From assembly GCA_900315105.1 (NCBI GenBank), contig OMXX01000015.1, positions 9,315 to 73,314 of the forward strand: DNA of 64,000 nucleotides. The letters are read 5' to 3'. Made by a program: the position numbers and the translations under genes. Origin of the DNA: an uncultured Prevotellaceae bacterium. GTDB lineage: Bacteria > Bacteroidota > Bacteroidia > Bacteroidales > Bacteroidaceae. Below are positions 50,908-63,689 of this stretch, piece by piece. Under the pieces are notes generated by a model. That model ran no database searches, was not told where the DNA came from, and worked only from the letters and a program-made list of their open reading frames with translations. Numbering within the stretch: position 1 is the first letter of the stretch; each line of letters opens with the position of its first letter.

Positions 50908-53757
50908 TCACTTTACCCCCATCTTATAAATACAAGTATGAGTGTATTTCTGCTTTGGACGAAGAACCGTTGAAGGGAACTCCTTATGGTTTGGAGAGTC
51001 TGGGTACATCTGTGACTCAAGAGCAATAGCAGTACGAGCACCAGTATATACCTGAAGACCTGGGTGGTCGTTCCATACCTCAAGAACACGACCAGACTCT
51101 GGAGAATAGAGAGTTGCAACCTTCTCAACAGCCTTTCCCTTATGCGTTACGCAGAAGTTATTGTCATACTGCATAACCTTTCCTTCTGGGATTTCCATTC
51201 TCTGACCGAATGGGAAGAAACCACCCTTGAACTGCATCTGACGGTCACCTATGCGACATCCGCTCTTGAAATCGTAGGCTGTACCGGCAACATCAAGGAA
51301 CTTACCAGTAGGAATACCGTCCTGAGTGGTCTCTGTAATCTTGTCAGCATCTACATAGAGAGTGTGATTCATTATATCCCCTACTCCTGTTCCGTTGAGG
51401 TTGAAATATGAATGATTTGAGAGGTTCACAACAGTAGGCTTATCGGTTGTTGCCTCATAAGCAATAGACAATCCGTTATCGTCTGTGAGAGAGTATGTCA
51501 GAACGGTTGTGAGATTTCCAGGGAAACCATCGGCACCATCAGGAAGAACACACTTAAGGACAAGTTTCTTGCTGTCACTACTTACAACATCCCATACAAC
51601 ATGGTCAAAGCCCTTGTTTCCACCGTGAAGGATATGCTCACGGCTGTTCTTCGTGAGGTTATACTCCTTGCCATCGAGAGTGAACTTTGCATTGGCGATA
51701 CGGTTGGCAAAGCGTCCGAGAGCAGGACCTACCATGCCGAGATTGTACTTCTGATACTCACCAATAGAATTGTAGTGAGTTACGATATTTGTATAGTTGC
51801 CTGCACGGTCAGGAGCAAGCATTGACACGATGAAACCGCCATAGTTCGTAATCTGAACCGTCACCTTGCCGTTTGTAAGAGTATAGAGGTCAACAGCCTT
51901 ACCGTCGATTGTAGCCTTGAATGCAGATGCATCAACAGTTGGGAGAACGGTCTTGCCAAGAAGCAAATCCTCAAATGCCTTACTGCGCTTGTCCCATGTA
52001 TTGAAATCATCAGCACGAAGAATCTTCGTACCAGGAAGGGCTGTTTCACCAACGAAGAATGAGCATGACTTAATCTTTCCCTCTGCTACGAGACGGTCAG
52101 CTATGTCATCAGCACCACCAACCTTAAACCAGCTCTCATAAGTATCATCCCTGCCAATTATGAGGGAAATCGTAGGAGCATCCTTACAACCTGCAGAATG
52201 ATATACAGCCGTACCCTCGCCATAGTTATAGGTCACAATACCATGCTTCACATTGCCCAAATCCTTGATCTGTGCCTTTGAGATGCTGTATTTGAAGCCC
52301 TTGTCAGGTGAGAGATACATATTGTTAGGGTCAGCAACCTTCATGCCATCAACAATGAAGCAGTATTTGAACGAAGTGTTTGCCACACCATTAACCTTAA
52401 TGCTCCAAACGCCATCTGCATCTTTTTGCATAGCAAGAGGCTCAGAGAGAAGCTCACTCTCAAAAAGAACGGTCGTTGCTTCCGGTGCCTTGAAGTTATA
52501 TGTCACGTCAGAAGATCCGTATTCAGGAGAGACAATCTGCTTTGGGAAGAGACGAGCCATAACCGTTGGGGTGAACTGCTGTTCCTTTCCTGTCTTGGCA
52601 AGCGTAGGCTTTGCATTCTCCATTGCCTTCTTTGATGCTTCTGGATTAAAGAGAAGCTGAAGGGTTTTGTCGAGGAAATACTTGGCATTCATCCATGTAT
52701 GACCGAATTTGTCGTGGGTATATTCCTTAACACTACGGATGCCCTTCTTGTCAAGGAACTCAGAATAGTCGCGGGCATTTCCATAGAGGAAATCGTCTGT
52801 TCCAACACCAAGCCAGAAGAGGTTTATCTTGCTGTTTGTCTCCTTTGCATTATCATATACTTTAGGAATATCGGTTGATGTAAATGAACTATAAGAGCAG
52901 AGATAAGAGAACTTGTCAAGGTTGCTAAGACCATTGTAGAGACCCTGATTACCACCACGTGAGAATCCGCCGATAGCACGATGCTCACGGTCATTGATAG
53001 TACGATATGTCTGCTCTATATATGGCATCAAATCGCCAATAAGGTCATTGCTGAATACATCATTGCCGAATCGTGTTGCCGGCATACCATCAGAAGGATT
53101 TGCAGGCAGCAGCTTATATGGATTACCGTAAGGCAACACCACAATCATCTCCTTTGCCTTACCCTCGGCAATGAGGTTGTCAAGGATATAGTTCACACGA
53201 CCTACCTTGTAGTAAACCTCCTCAGTATCAGTCGTTCCGCTGATGAGATAGAACACAGGATAAGTCTTGTTTGGCTCCTTATAGTATGATGGTGGAAGAT
53301 ATACAAGAGCATTATTCGTATAGTTCAGGCTCTTTGAGAAATAGTTCACGTACTCCATACTACCATGAGGCACGTTCTTTATGTCGTGTGGAAGAGCTGT
53401 CTTTCCCGGAATCTCCAAAAGACTGTTCTTGAAACCCTCATTAGGGAAATATTGCTCACACTGAGGGTCCATTATGCTGACGCCATCAACAACAAAGTTG
53501 TATGGATACATATCAGGAGCAGCAGGACCGAGAGTAACCGACCACATGCCTGTTCTCTCATCCTTCTTCATCTCGTTCTTACCGGCAAACTGCACATCAA
53601 CACTCACACTCTTCGCTTTGTTGTTACGATATTGGAATGTTACTGTACCGTCTTCATTTACCACCGTGGATTTGTAAGGTCTCATTGGCATCTGTGCAAA
53701 ACTATTGGAGAACACTCCAAGAGTCAGAGCCATGACCAGCTTAAATTTCAAATTCAT
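50908..53757 (-). CDS. Multidomain secreted esterase fused to an aldose 1-epimerase domain
   Basis: A 949-residue secreted protein with signal peptide MNLKFKLVMALTLGVFSNSF. Domains in order: an E-set/CBM48-like sandwich (about 25-115); a CE1-type esterase (about 130-370) with the nucleophile in AIGGFSRGGNQGLYN near residue 267 and His in KFGHTWMNAKYFL near residue 352; a second E-set (about 395-500, YKSTVVNEDG in the first repeat versus YGSSDVTYNF here); a short second esterase-like stretch (about 500-600) that lacks the Ser elbow; and a full galM-like mutarotase (about 615-949) with GPALGRFANRIANAKF, NLSNHSYFNLNG and ALESQMYPDSPNHK. Feruloyl or acetyl esterase plus mutarotase activity on plant-wall oligosaccharides is likely. 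Monocistronic. Confidence 0.88.
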   Translation of the reverse strand: MNLKFKLVMALTLGVFSNSFAQMPMRPYKSTVVNEDGTVTFQYRNNKAKSVSVDVQFAGKNEMKKDERTGMWSVTLGPAAPDMYPYNFVVDGVSIMDPQCEQYFPNEGFKNSLLEIPGKTALPHDIKNVPHGSMEYVNYFSKSLNYTNNALVYLPPSYYKEPNKTYPVFYLISGTTDTEEVYYKVGRVNYILDNLIAEGKAKEMIVVLPYGNPYKLLPANPSDGMPATRFGNDVFSNDLIGDLMPYIEQTYRTINDREHRAIGGFSRGGNQGLYNGLSNLDKFSYLCSYSSFTSTDIPKVYDNAKETNSKINLFWLGVGTDDFLYGNARDYSEFLDKKGIRSVKEYTHDKFGHTWMNAKYFLDKTLQLLFNPEASKKAMENAKPTLAKTGKEQQFTPTVMARLFPKQIVSPEYGSSDVTYNFKAPEATTVLFESELLSEPLAMQKDADGVWSIKVNGVANTSFKYCFIVDGMKVADPNNMYLSPDKGFKYSISKAQIKDLGNVKHGIVTYNYGEGTAVYHSAGCKDAPTISLIIGRDDTYESWFKVGGADDIADRLVAEGKIKSCSFFVGETALPGTKILRADDFNTWDKRSKAFEDLLLGKTVLPTVDASAFKATIDGKAVDLYTLTNGKVTVQITNYGGFIVSMLAPDRAGNYTNIVTHYNSIGEYQKYNLGMVGPALGRFANRIANAKFTLDGKEYNLTKNSREHILHGGNKGFDHVVWDVVSSDSKKLVLKCVLPDGADGFPGNLTTVLTYSLTDDNGLSIAYEATTDKPTVVNLSNHSYFNLNGTGVGDIMNHTLYVDADKITETTQDGIPTGKFLDVAGTAYDFKSGCRIGDRQMQFKGGFFPFGQRMEIPEGKVMQYDNNFCVTHKGKAVEKVATLYSPESGRVLEVWNDHPGLQVYTGARTAIALESQMYPDSPNHKEFPSTVLRPKQKYTHTCIYKMGVK

Positions 53758-53796
53758 TTTACCTTTTTGTTTTAGTTATTCGCTTATATATGAGCG

Positions 53797-53804
53797 CAAA
53801 ATTA
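53797..53804 (-). promoter_or_regulatory. Promoter -7 box of the esterase/epimerase gene
   Basis: TAATTTTG on the minus strand, 40 bp before the ATG; a CGCT/AGCG hairpin lies in the leader. Confidence 0.6.
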
Positions 53805-53857
53805 CTAATAAATCTGATAATACAATAATTTGTTACGTTTTTTTAAGATTACGATAA

Positions 53858-54751
53858 CTATTTCTTGTCATCACCAAATCCTTTTGCCTTCAGCCATAGT
53901 AGGAATTGCTGACTCCAAGCCTCTGTCGTGGTAGTTCCATTCTGTGGCATAAGCTGATAAGGACCTTTGCCGTCACCATATAGATGAATCTCTGCATTTC
54001 CACCAGCCTTCTTCCACTCCATAAAGAGGCTTACAAGTCCGGCAGCCACATTAGGATGATCTACACGTGACATGATAAGCAACGGAGGTGCAGGATTTGG
54101 AACCTTAACAGGACAGAGCGCAGGACCGAAATTAGTACAGATAAAATCGGGCATCTCTTCCGGTTTCGCAATATTCGTAGCAGCAAAAGCAACACCACCG
54201 CCAGCAGAGAATCCGAGATAACCAACCTTCTTGATATTCCATTCCGCAGCATGTTCACGAACAAGACGCATGGCTGCGTTTGCATCATCAGCAGCCAAGG
54301 CAAGAATACTGTCACCTTGAGGGAAATGAGCGGGATTACAATCAGCCTCCTTGAAATTGGCAAAGCCTGTAACATCCACCATAGGCGGCATTTTCATGCC
54401 CTTTGGCATTTGCATCGTCCCTGAGTTAAGATGATACTTCAAGCCGATAGCAGCATAGCCATTGGCATTAAGCAGCTTAGCCATCTCTACCACATCCGAC
54501 GTCCATGATAAAGCCCTAAGACCGCCACCAGGACAAAGTATAACCGCACAACCATTTGCCTTGGATGCGTCAGGAAGATATACTTCGACCGAAGGATTAA
54601 CAACACCGAGTATGGAAATGCCACCATACTGTTCAATTTCGCGCTCCGTATCCTTCTGTTGCGGATTAGCATTCGGGAGCATGAATTTCTGCTGGGCAGA
54701 AACCGTCATGCAGCCTGCCACAAATAGGATTGAGAATAATATCTTTCTCAT
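53858..54751 (-). CDS. Secreted alpha/beta-hydrolase esterase
   Basis: A 297-residue protein with signal peptide MRKILFSILFVAGCMTVSAQ. The oxyanion stretch is VILCPGGGLRALSWTSD near residue 72, the nucleophile elbow GYLGFSAGGGVAFAATN near residue 198 and the C-terminal His region VDHPNVAAGLVSLFMEWKKA near residue 232. The family (BD-FAE/dienelactone-like esterases) includes acetylxylan esterases. It lies upstream of the esterase/epimerase gene on the same strand, but each has its own promoter. Confidence 0.88.
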   Translation of the reverse strand: MRKILFSILFVAGCMTVSAQQKFMLPNANPQQKDTEREIEQYGGISILGVVNPSVEVYLPDASKANGCAVILCPGGGLRALSWTSDVVEMAKLLNANGYAAIGLKYHLNSGTMQMPKGMKMPPMVDVTGFANFKEADCNPAHFPQGDSILALAADDANAAMRLVREHAAEWNIKKVGYLGFSAGGGVAFAATNIAKPEEMPDFICTNFGPALCPVKVPNPAPPLLIMSRVDHPNVAAGLVSLFMEWKKAGGNAEIHLYGDGKGPYQLMPQNGTTTTEAWSQQFLLWLKAKGFGDDKK

Positions 54752-54892
54752 AGGTTATATTTGATTTTAATTGATTACAAAAATACGAAAAATAATTGAA
54801 TGCCAATTCTTTCCATTGCGAAATTTTTATTTTTTTAATATTACCCCAACTGTCGCAAAAAATGTTTTTTTCTACTTTTTTTCCAGATTTTC

Positions 54893-54923
54893 TTTGCATT
54901 TCTCAATAAATTACATAACTTTG
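54893..54923 (+). promoter_or_regulatory. Promoter of the Lys/His-rich protein gene
   Basis: TTTG (54893-54896), a 19-bp spacer and TAACTTTG (54916-54923) form a full promoter. Confidence 0.85.
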
Positions 54924-54983
54924 CAAATGAAATAGTAACTTGCGGCATGTTTTAGGCAAACACGCCCACAAACAAGATACCAA

Positions 54984-55622
54984 ATGAAAACAATACTCAG
55001 AACTCTACTAATCGTCATAATGATGGTTATCGGTAATGTTTCGGCAGATGCTAAAATCCATGCCGACAACACTCCACTGGCTGACCGTCTGACTTCTCAA
55101 AACACAGAAGCCGATCCAAAGAAGAAATGCACCCTCTTACATATCCACACCGAAGAATGCGGAGGAAAGTATGTGGTCGATCGCACAAGGGTATATCCCG
55201 GAATGAACAAGCGGCTACGTCACCATATCTTGAAAGGCAACCACAAATGGCATCGTGATGTCTGTACGAAATGCCATCTCACCAAAAAGGAAGTCCGCAA
55301 GATGGAGGTCGAAGTCCGTAAGATGGAAAGCGAGTTGCATAAGGCTCATTACGAAAGAATACAGGCAAGAAACGCAAGACACAAAGCTCATGCTGCAAGG
55401 CATAATGCCAGAGTTGAAAGACATAAGGCCCATAGATTAAAGCGCCACAATATCTGGGTAGAAAAGCGTAACATAAAGACCGAGAAACATAATGCCAAGG
55501 TCGAAAGGCATAAGGCTCATAAATTAGAGCGCCAGAATGCCAAAATAGAAAGGCATAACGCCAAAGTCGAAAGACAGAAGGCAAAGACTGAAATGCGTAA
55601 GGACAAGAAGAAAGATAAATGA
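54984..55622 (+). CDS. Secreted Lys/His-rich repeat protein
   Basis: A 212-residue protein with signal peptide ending near VSADA (residue 23). The early mature part has Cys/His pairs, CTLLHIHTEECGG near residue 49 and HRDVCTKCHLTKKEV near residue 90, that could bind metal. Residues about 100-212 are a strongly basic helix with imperfect seven-residue repeats (for example TEKHNAKVERHKAHKLERQ and AKIERHNAKVERQKAK). The function is unknown; nucleic-acid, anionic-polysaccharide or metal binding are all compatible. Monocistronic, with a full promoter and a terminator. Confidence 0.8.
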   Translation: MKTILRTLLIVIMMVIGNVSADAKIHADNTPLADRLTSQNTEADPKKKCTLLHIHTEECGGKYVVDRTRVYPGMNKRLRHHILKGNHKWHRDVCTKCHLTKKEVRKMEVEVRKMESELHKAHYERIQARNARHKAHAARHNARVERHKAHRLKRHNIWVEKRNIKTEKHNAKVERHKAHKLERQNAKIERHNAKVERQKAKTEMRKDKKKDK

Positions 55623-55669
55623 CTATAATCCTTAATACAATACACACAAAACAATCTGAAAAACATTAT

Positions 55670-55703
55670 TGGGTCAGCGGAACAATCCACTGACCCATTT
55701 TAT
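55670..55703 (+). terminator. Terminator between convergent genes
   Basis: TGGGTCAG/CTGACCCA (55670-55677 and 55690-55697) with a 12-nt loop is followed by TTTTATTTAT. Confidence 0.75.
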
Positions 55704-55752
55704 TTATCATATCCCCTTGCATAGGGGGCATAAAATTTTAAATTTTCAGTTT

Positions 55753-56670
55753 CTACGCAACCAGCATTGCCAATAGCGGAATGCTGACAACCGATAGCAA
55801 GGTCGTCCAGAAAGTGCCTTGCGACATAGTGGTCTCATCCTTGCCCATCTGCATACAGAACATTGTACCGAAGCTTGCAACCGGCATAGCAATCAATATC
55901 ATGTTGATTGAAGAAATACGGGTGTCTATACCAATCATAATCATAGCATAATACACAAGTAACGGAAGAACAAGCAGTTTCAGGAAGCACATTATGAATA
56001 TATGTGGTGTTCCCACCATCTTACGCGTCGGAATCTCTGCCAATGCCGCTCCTATGACTATCAAGGATGAAGGAACGGTCATATTACCGAGAATGGAAAA
56101 CGGCATGGCTATCGCCTTGGGGGTATGGAGATTAAGAATCACGATAATCACAGAGATATATGTCGCTATCATAGCCGGAGACACAAAGAGACGAAACCTG
56201 AAGCCATTCTTCAGATTCTCTCCCGATATGAACATCACACCCCATATAAATACTGTAATAGTATTGAAGACATTGAGAATACAGGCATAGAAAACAGCAT
56301 CCGCTCCAAAGATTGATGCCACTACAGGATACCCTATAAAGCCCACGTTGCTATACGTAAGCATAAAACTATACATACCCCTAAGATCAGGCTTCACCCT
56401 CATCAATACCGGTTGTATATATGCAAGAGGGATAAGAATCACATATGTCAACAAACTGACAAGGAGAAGCATCGGGATATGATCCCTGTCCGGCATCGTG
56501 TCGCCCATAGTTGATGATATGAGAAGTGCTGGACACGTCACCTTTATAACAAAACCCGAAAGCTTACGTTCAAACTCCTCATTGATTATCCCTCGCTTAT
56601 GAGATATAAACCCGGCTATAACGATGATTATCAACGAGCACATCGTTGTTGCAATTACCTGAAAATCCAT
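55753..56670 (-). CDS. AEC-family (auxin efflux carrier-type) transporter
   Basis: A 305-residue inner-membrane protein with about ten transmembrane helices. The N-terminal half (VIAGFISHKRGIINEEFERK, then LSGFVIKVTCPALLISS) and the central block MLTYSNVGFIGYPVVASIFG near residue 110 are typical of AEC transporters, which export or exchange small organic acids. The C-terminal MPVASFGTMFCMQMGKDE is also conserved. The substrate is unknown. Monocistronic. Confidence 0.92.
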   Translation of the reverse strand: MDFQVIATTMCSLIIIVIAGFISHKRGIINEEFERKLSGFVIKVTCPALLISSTMGDTMPDRDHIPMLLLVSLLTYVILIPLAYIQPVLMRVKPDLRGMYSFMLTYSNVGFIGYPVVASIFGADAVFYACILNVFNTITVFIWGVMFISGENLKNGFRFRLFVSPAMIATYISVIIVILNLHTPKAIAMPFSILGNMTVPSSLIVIGAALAEIPTRKMVGTPHIFIMCFLKLLVLPLLVYYAMIMIGIDTRISSINMILIAMPVASFGTMFCMQMGKDETTMSQGTFWTTLLSVVSIPLLAMLVA

Positions 56671-56703
56671 TTGCTTATATATGCGTTATCCTAATTCAAG
56701 ATG

Positions 56704-56711
56704 CAAAGGTA
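56704..56711 (-). promoter_or_regulatory. Promoter -7 box of the AEC transporter gene
   Basis: TACCTTTG on the minus strand, 34 bp before the ATG. Confidence 0.65.
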
Positions 56712-56837
56712 CAACTTTTTCACGACACCTCCAAACATTTGTTTGGAATTATGAGCACGTCTTGATCTGTTTCCTTTTTTGACTACAGAAATCATGAAAG
56801 AAACGGAAAGTAGGGAAAGACTCGTGCCCTGTGTTCG

Positions 56838-56881
56838 AAAAAAAAAAAAGCGGGCAACATGTCTCACAACATGCCACCCGC
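56838..56881 (-). terminator. Terminator after the small peptide gene
   Basis: In the minus direction a stem with outer GCGGG/CCCGC and inner AACATG-type pairing ends in twelve T (A-run at 56838-56849). It closes the transcript of the LRR protein and small peptide. Confidence 0.85.
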
Positions 56882-56966
56882 AGAATCTTTATTACGTGTT
56901 CTTTATTGTTAATTTTACTAGGGAAGTCACTTCCCCTTTTTTCAACGAAGAAACCAGAATCGGAAA

Positions 56967-57167
56967 CTATTCGTAATCGAAGATGCTTGTTGACTTTGAA
57001 AAACTGCCAGTAAAGGCACCGCCTTCGCCTTCTCCCGGTTTAACTTCTCCGAAATTAGGTCCTTCAACATCGTCACTAGTTTCAACAAGTCTACTTACAC
57101 CAGCCATAACGAAATCCATTCCAGCCTCTATTAAATCAGCAATTGGAGCTGAATAAAGTTTTTTCAT
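56967..57167 (-). CDS. Small peptide of the MKKxYSxP...MAG type (A)
   Basis: A 66-residue peptide, MKKLYSAPIADLIEAGMDFV then MAGVSRLVETSDD and a Gly/Glu/Ser-rich tail. It shares the pattern MKK-Y-S-x-P, about 13 residues, then [F/Y]-[V/L]-M-A-G with the peptide at 63102-63266, although the rest differs. There is no signal peptide. Short proteins of this layout are frequent in Prevotella and have no known function; a leader-like N-terminus and variable tail are the only clue. It starts 37 bp after the 1229-residue protein gene stops. Confidence 0.7.
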   Translation of the reverse strand: MKKLYSAPIADLIEAGMDFVMAGVSRLVETSDDVEGPNFGEVKPGEGEGGAFTGSFSKSTSIFDYE

Positions 57168-57204
57168 TTCTTCTTGCTTAATAATATATATCGAATTAGT
57201 TTTA

Positions 57205-60894
<3,690 letters not shown>

Positions 60895-61039
60895 GTTGTT
60901 ATAATTTTAAAGATTCTTTAAATTAAGGATGGAAATAACTAAAAATTTATCCCCTTTTTCCCCTCGTTTTACACATTCTTCTGGATAAAATCAACTTTAT
61001 TTTATTTATAAAAGCGACTCTTCTCCTTCATTTCAACCG

Positions 61040-61071
61040 CAAAAGTATTATAAATTGACAAAATAGGCAAA
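61040..61071 (-). promoter_or_regulatory. Promoter of the large LRR protein gene
   Basis: On the minus strand TTTG (61071-61068), a 20-bp spacer and TACTTTTG (61047-61040) fit the consensus, with a leader of about 140 nt. Confidence 0.7.
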
Positions 61072-61351
61072 GTTTTCGTGTTAAAAATGCAATTATTTAA
61101 CGCTTTTTAACTCCGAATCATAACATATACAACATTTATGCAGATTTATGCAACAATCAGGGAACAATAAACACATTGTTTACGCTAACAATTTTTCCGT
61201 CTTTCATTATTGTTCGCCCATTTTTCGAATATCATTTTTATCTGTTTCTTTATTTTCGCTCTATCCTAAAATCTAAGCAGAATTGTTCCGTTTTTCCAGT
61301 TCGTTAATTATAAACCATCAAACAAAAAATTCATTTCAAATATATATTTTT

Positions 61352-61516
61352 ACGTGAGTTCGATGACTTGCTTCAGTTTGATGAGCCTAAGCGAAGAACT
61401 ATCACAGCTTGTTGAGCTTTGCGAAAGATTATTGTCAGTTAAAAGCAGCTTGCAGCCTGTCCTTGTGAATTGTTCACAGAGGCTCAACAAGCCGAAGCAA
61501 GTCGTCGAATTCAGGT
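61352..61516. mobile_element. Candidate MITE-like element, 165 bp
   Basis: 36-bp terminal inverted repeats (61352-61387 and 61481-61516) match at 30 of 36 positions and begin ACGTGAGTTCGATGACTTGC. The interior carries no gene. The motif ACGTGARTTCGA recurs at 63841 and 63907. No clear target duplication is seen. Confidence 0.55.
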
Positions 61517-61550
61517 TACTATGGATTTACATTTGCGTTTTCCATATACT

Positions 61551-61598
61551 CATAAAAAAAAGGAAATCACGGAACTTTTCGTTTATTCCGTGATTTCC
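61551..61598 (-). terminator. Terminator of the fimbrillin-like lipoprotein gene
   Basis: A 13-bp perfect stem GGAAATCACGGAA/TTCCGTGATTTCC (61562-61574 and 61586-61598) ends, in the minus direction, in a T-run (A-run at 61553-61560). Confidence 0.92.
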
Positions 61599-61635
61599 GT
61601 AGTCAGATTACGACTTTATCTTTATAAATCATTAT

Positions 61636-63069
61636 TTATCTACGTACAGGACGAATAGATTGACCCATATAGCGGCTACAATATTTATTAGAAGCATCAT
61701 TGTCTTCTATTGTCAAATAATAAATTTGTCCATTTGTATAAGAAGAAGCAGACCAATAATAACAACTTACTCCATCACCTACTATCGAAGCGCCATTAAC
61801 ATAACCAACAGCAGGCAAGAAGATTGAGTTACCATTTGATTTGCTTGTTATCTTCAAGCCTTTTACTCCATTCTGTGTGGTCACTTCTGTTGTAGTATAG
61901 GTAGAATTTATTAAATTTCTAAACTCTTTCCAACTTGGCATACGCCAGTTGCTTCCCCAATTTACATAGGCGGCATCGTCAGAAAGTTCAAGAGTAGTTT
62001 TATCATCATACTTAGCAAATGAGACATCACTACCATTATACCACTTGTAGTTTGTCAAAGAATATGAATTCTTTGGTGCTGTCTCACCCCAAGCGTAATA
62101 GAAACCAGGATCTTCTGGTTTTTCCGCTCCTACGTTACAGGTTGCCCAAAGAACACCACCAGGAAGACCGAGATCTACATAATCGTGATCAGCCAAAGTG
62201 AGGTTTGCTGTTATGGTACATGCTCCGCCTGCCACAAACTCCTTGTTTCCTACATTTGCAGAATATTTGGTCCATCCATCTGTGCTATACACGGTTACTT
62301 TTATATTGTCAGCTTTGGCAGGAGCGGCCATAGCATAGATGGTTATTGTCTCATTATTCTTTGTTGTTGAGACATTAGTTAGATTAATTGTATAAGCATT
62401 TGATTTTACAGTAGGAATTACAGTCGGATTTGCAGAGGTAAGGTCGAAACGTCCTTTTTCTACAAAACAATAATTTGCGCTACCACTCTCAAGTACAACC
62501 TTATTGTATGAATCAGCGTTTGGCATTGTGAGTTGCAGACGAAGGATAGCTCCTAAATGCTGCATTTGGAGATTTATTTCTCCTTTAGAGTTTGGAGAGC
62601 TTGCCGCACATGCAAGAAAATCGTATGCACCAAGATGTGTGGTAGTATTATTGCCATTCTGTGTCTGACCTGAGTATTTTACAGGTATTTCTGTTTGAGA
62701 AATAGTATAATTATCTTTAGAGAATGGATAGTATGCAGCATACTGAAGTTCCGAACGCATTTTCCATGCGCCACCATCAAAAGAAGCTGTTGCAGAGGCG
62801 CTACCAGAAGATAGAGGGAATTTAACCTGATCACCACCAATAGGATAGATACCAAGGGCATCACCTTCAGCCCAATTTATATCCACACCTGTTGGGGTTA
62901 AGGTATGAGTGGTACGAGTGGAAGGAAGATCATCCTTGAAACTTTCCACTGTTACTCGAACAGAGCTTACATATTCATTTTCTACAGATGAATCTTCTGT
63001 CTCATTATTACATGCACAAAGAAATACTGCAGAAACCAATGTTACAGATTGGATTTGTCTGAATGTCAT
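61636..63069 (-). CDS. Fimbrillin-family lipoprotein with a C-terminal FISUMP-type domain
   Basis: A 477-residue lipoprotein (lipobox VFLCAC near residue 19). Residues about 40-290 resemble fimbrillin (Mfa2/FimA-like) proteins: VDINWAEGDALGIYPIGG near residue 70 and AYYPFSKDNYTISQTEIPVK near residue 111. Residues about 300-477 are a Fibrobacter-succinogenes-major-paralogue domain: DYVDLGLPGGVLWATCNVGA, PGFYYAWGETAPKNSY, NWRMPSWKEFRNLI and the final QSIRPVRR. Such proteins are fimbrial tips or surface-anchored binding proteins. It is 32 bp downstream of the small peptide gene and probably co-transcribed with it. Confidence 0.9.
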   Translation of the reverse strand: MTFRQIQSVTLVSAVFLCACNNETEDSSVENEYVSSVRVTVESFKDDLPSTRTTHTLTPTGVDINWAEGDALGIYPIGGDQVKFPLSSGSASATASFDGGAWKMRSELQYAAYYPFSKDNYTISQTEIPVKYSGQTQNGNNTTTHLGAYDFLACAASSPNSKGEINLQMQHLGAILRLQLTMPNADSYNKVVLESGSANYCFVEKGRFDLTSANPTVIPTVKSNAYTINLTNVSTTKNNETITIYAMAAPAKADNIKVTVYSTDGWTKYSANVGNKEFVAGGACTITANLTLADHDYVDLGLPGGVLWATCNVGAEKPEDPGFYYAWGETAPKNSYSLTNYKWYNGSDVSFAKYDDKTTLELSDDAAYVNWGSNWRMPSWKEFRNLINSTYTTTEVTTQNGVKGLKITSKSNGNSIFLPAVGYVNGASIVGDGVSCYYWSASSYTNGQIYYLTIEDNDASNKYCSRYMGQSIRPVRR

Positions 63070-63101
63070 AATATATTAGTTTAATTGTTATACAGTAAAT
63101 A

Positions 63102-63266
63102 TTACTCGTCTATATCTTCTTCATATTCTTCTATAAAAGCTGAATTGGTATATTTTGCCCATGAATAACCTGGAACCGTAGCTTGTGTGCTACCCGCCAT
63201 AAGGTATGTACGTATCCTGAGGTGCTTTACTTTTATTGCAGGGTATGAGTATTTCTTTTTTTTCAT
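63102..63266 (-). CDS. Small peptide of the MKKxYSxP...MAG type (B)
   Basis: A 54-residue peptide from the ATG at 63266, reading KKKKYSYPAIKVKHLRIRTY then LMAGSTQATVPGY with an acidic end EEYEEDIDE. I chose this start, not the upstream one, because MKKKKYSYP matches peptide A at 56967-57167. The MAG motif lies at residues 23-25. There is no signal peptide. Its position before the fimbrillin-like gene suggests a linked role, which is unproved. The leader from the promoter is about 240 nt. Confidence 0.65.
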   Translation of the reverse strand: MKKKKYSYPAIKVKHLRIRTYLMAGSTQATVPGYSWAKYTNSAFIEEYEEDIDE

Positions 63267-63500
63267 ATATAAATTAGATTTAGGGCGCAACTTCCAGATA
63301 AGTTTCATTTTTCATGAAAAATCTATGGTTAATCACCCAGTTGTTAAAATTAATGGGATTTGTTATTTGAGACAATCTGAGATTATCATCAATAAGGATG
63401 GAACGATACATTTGTACGTCCGCGTCTGTGGTTGTTATAAAGGATTCTTTCTGTGTCTTATTCTTACAGTTTTGAAGTAAAAAAATACCGCTTTAATTTT
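63267..63500. other. Long leader of the small peptide gene; no supported gene
   Basis: There is no convincing coding capacity. Plus-strand open frames here lack family features and the minus strand is the leader of the peptide transcript. Confidence 0.5.
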
Positions 63501-63508
63501 CCTGGATG

Positions 63509-63516
63509 CAAAATTA
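63509..63516 (-). promoter_or_regulatory. Promoter -7 box of the peptide-fimbrillin operon
   Basis: TAATTTTG on the minus strand, followed by GCATCC; it predicts a leader of about 240 nt. Confidence 0.55.
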
Positions 63517-63689
63517 ATCAAAATATCTGGAACAGCCAAACATTTGCTTATTATTTTTTTCCTAACTAATTGTTTATAATTCTGCATAATAACCAATTCT
63601 GGAATCCCTATGTCTGTTTTTTCACCCCAAAAAGCTGTTAATTCGCTTTTATGCCTATCCACATGAACGGACATAGATACCGCTAACCC

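Noticed and set aside
63435..63674. A 79-codon minus-strand open frame
   Set aside because: It crosses the promoter box at 63509-63516 and has no recognisable features.
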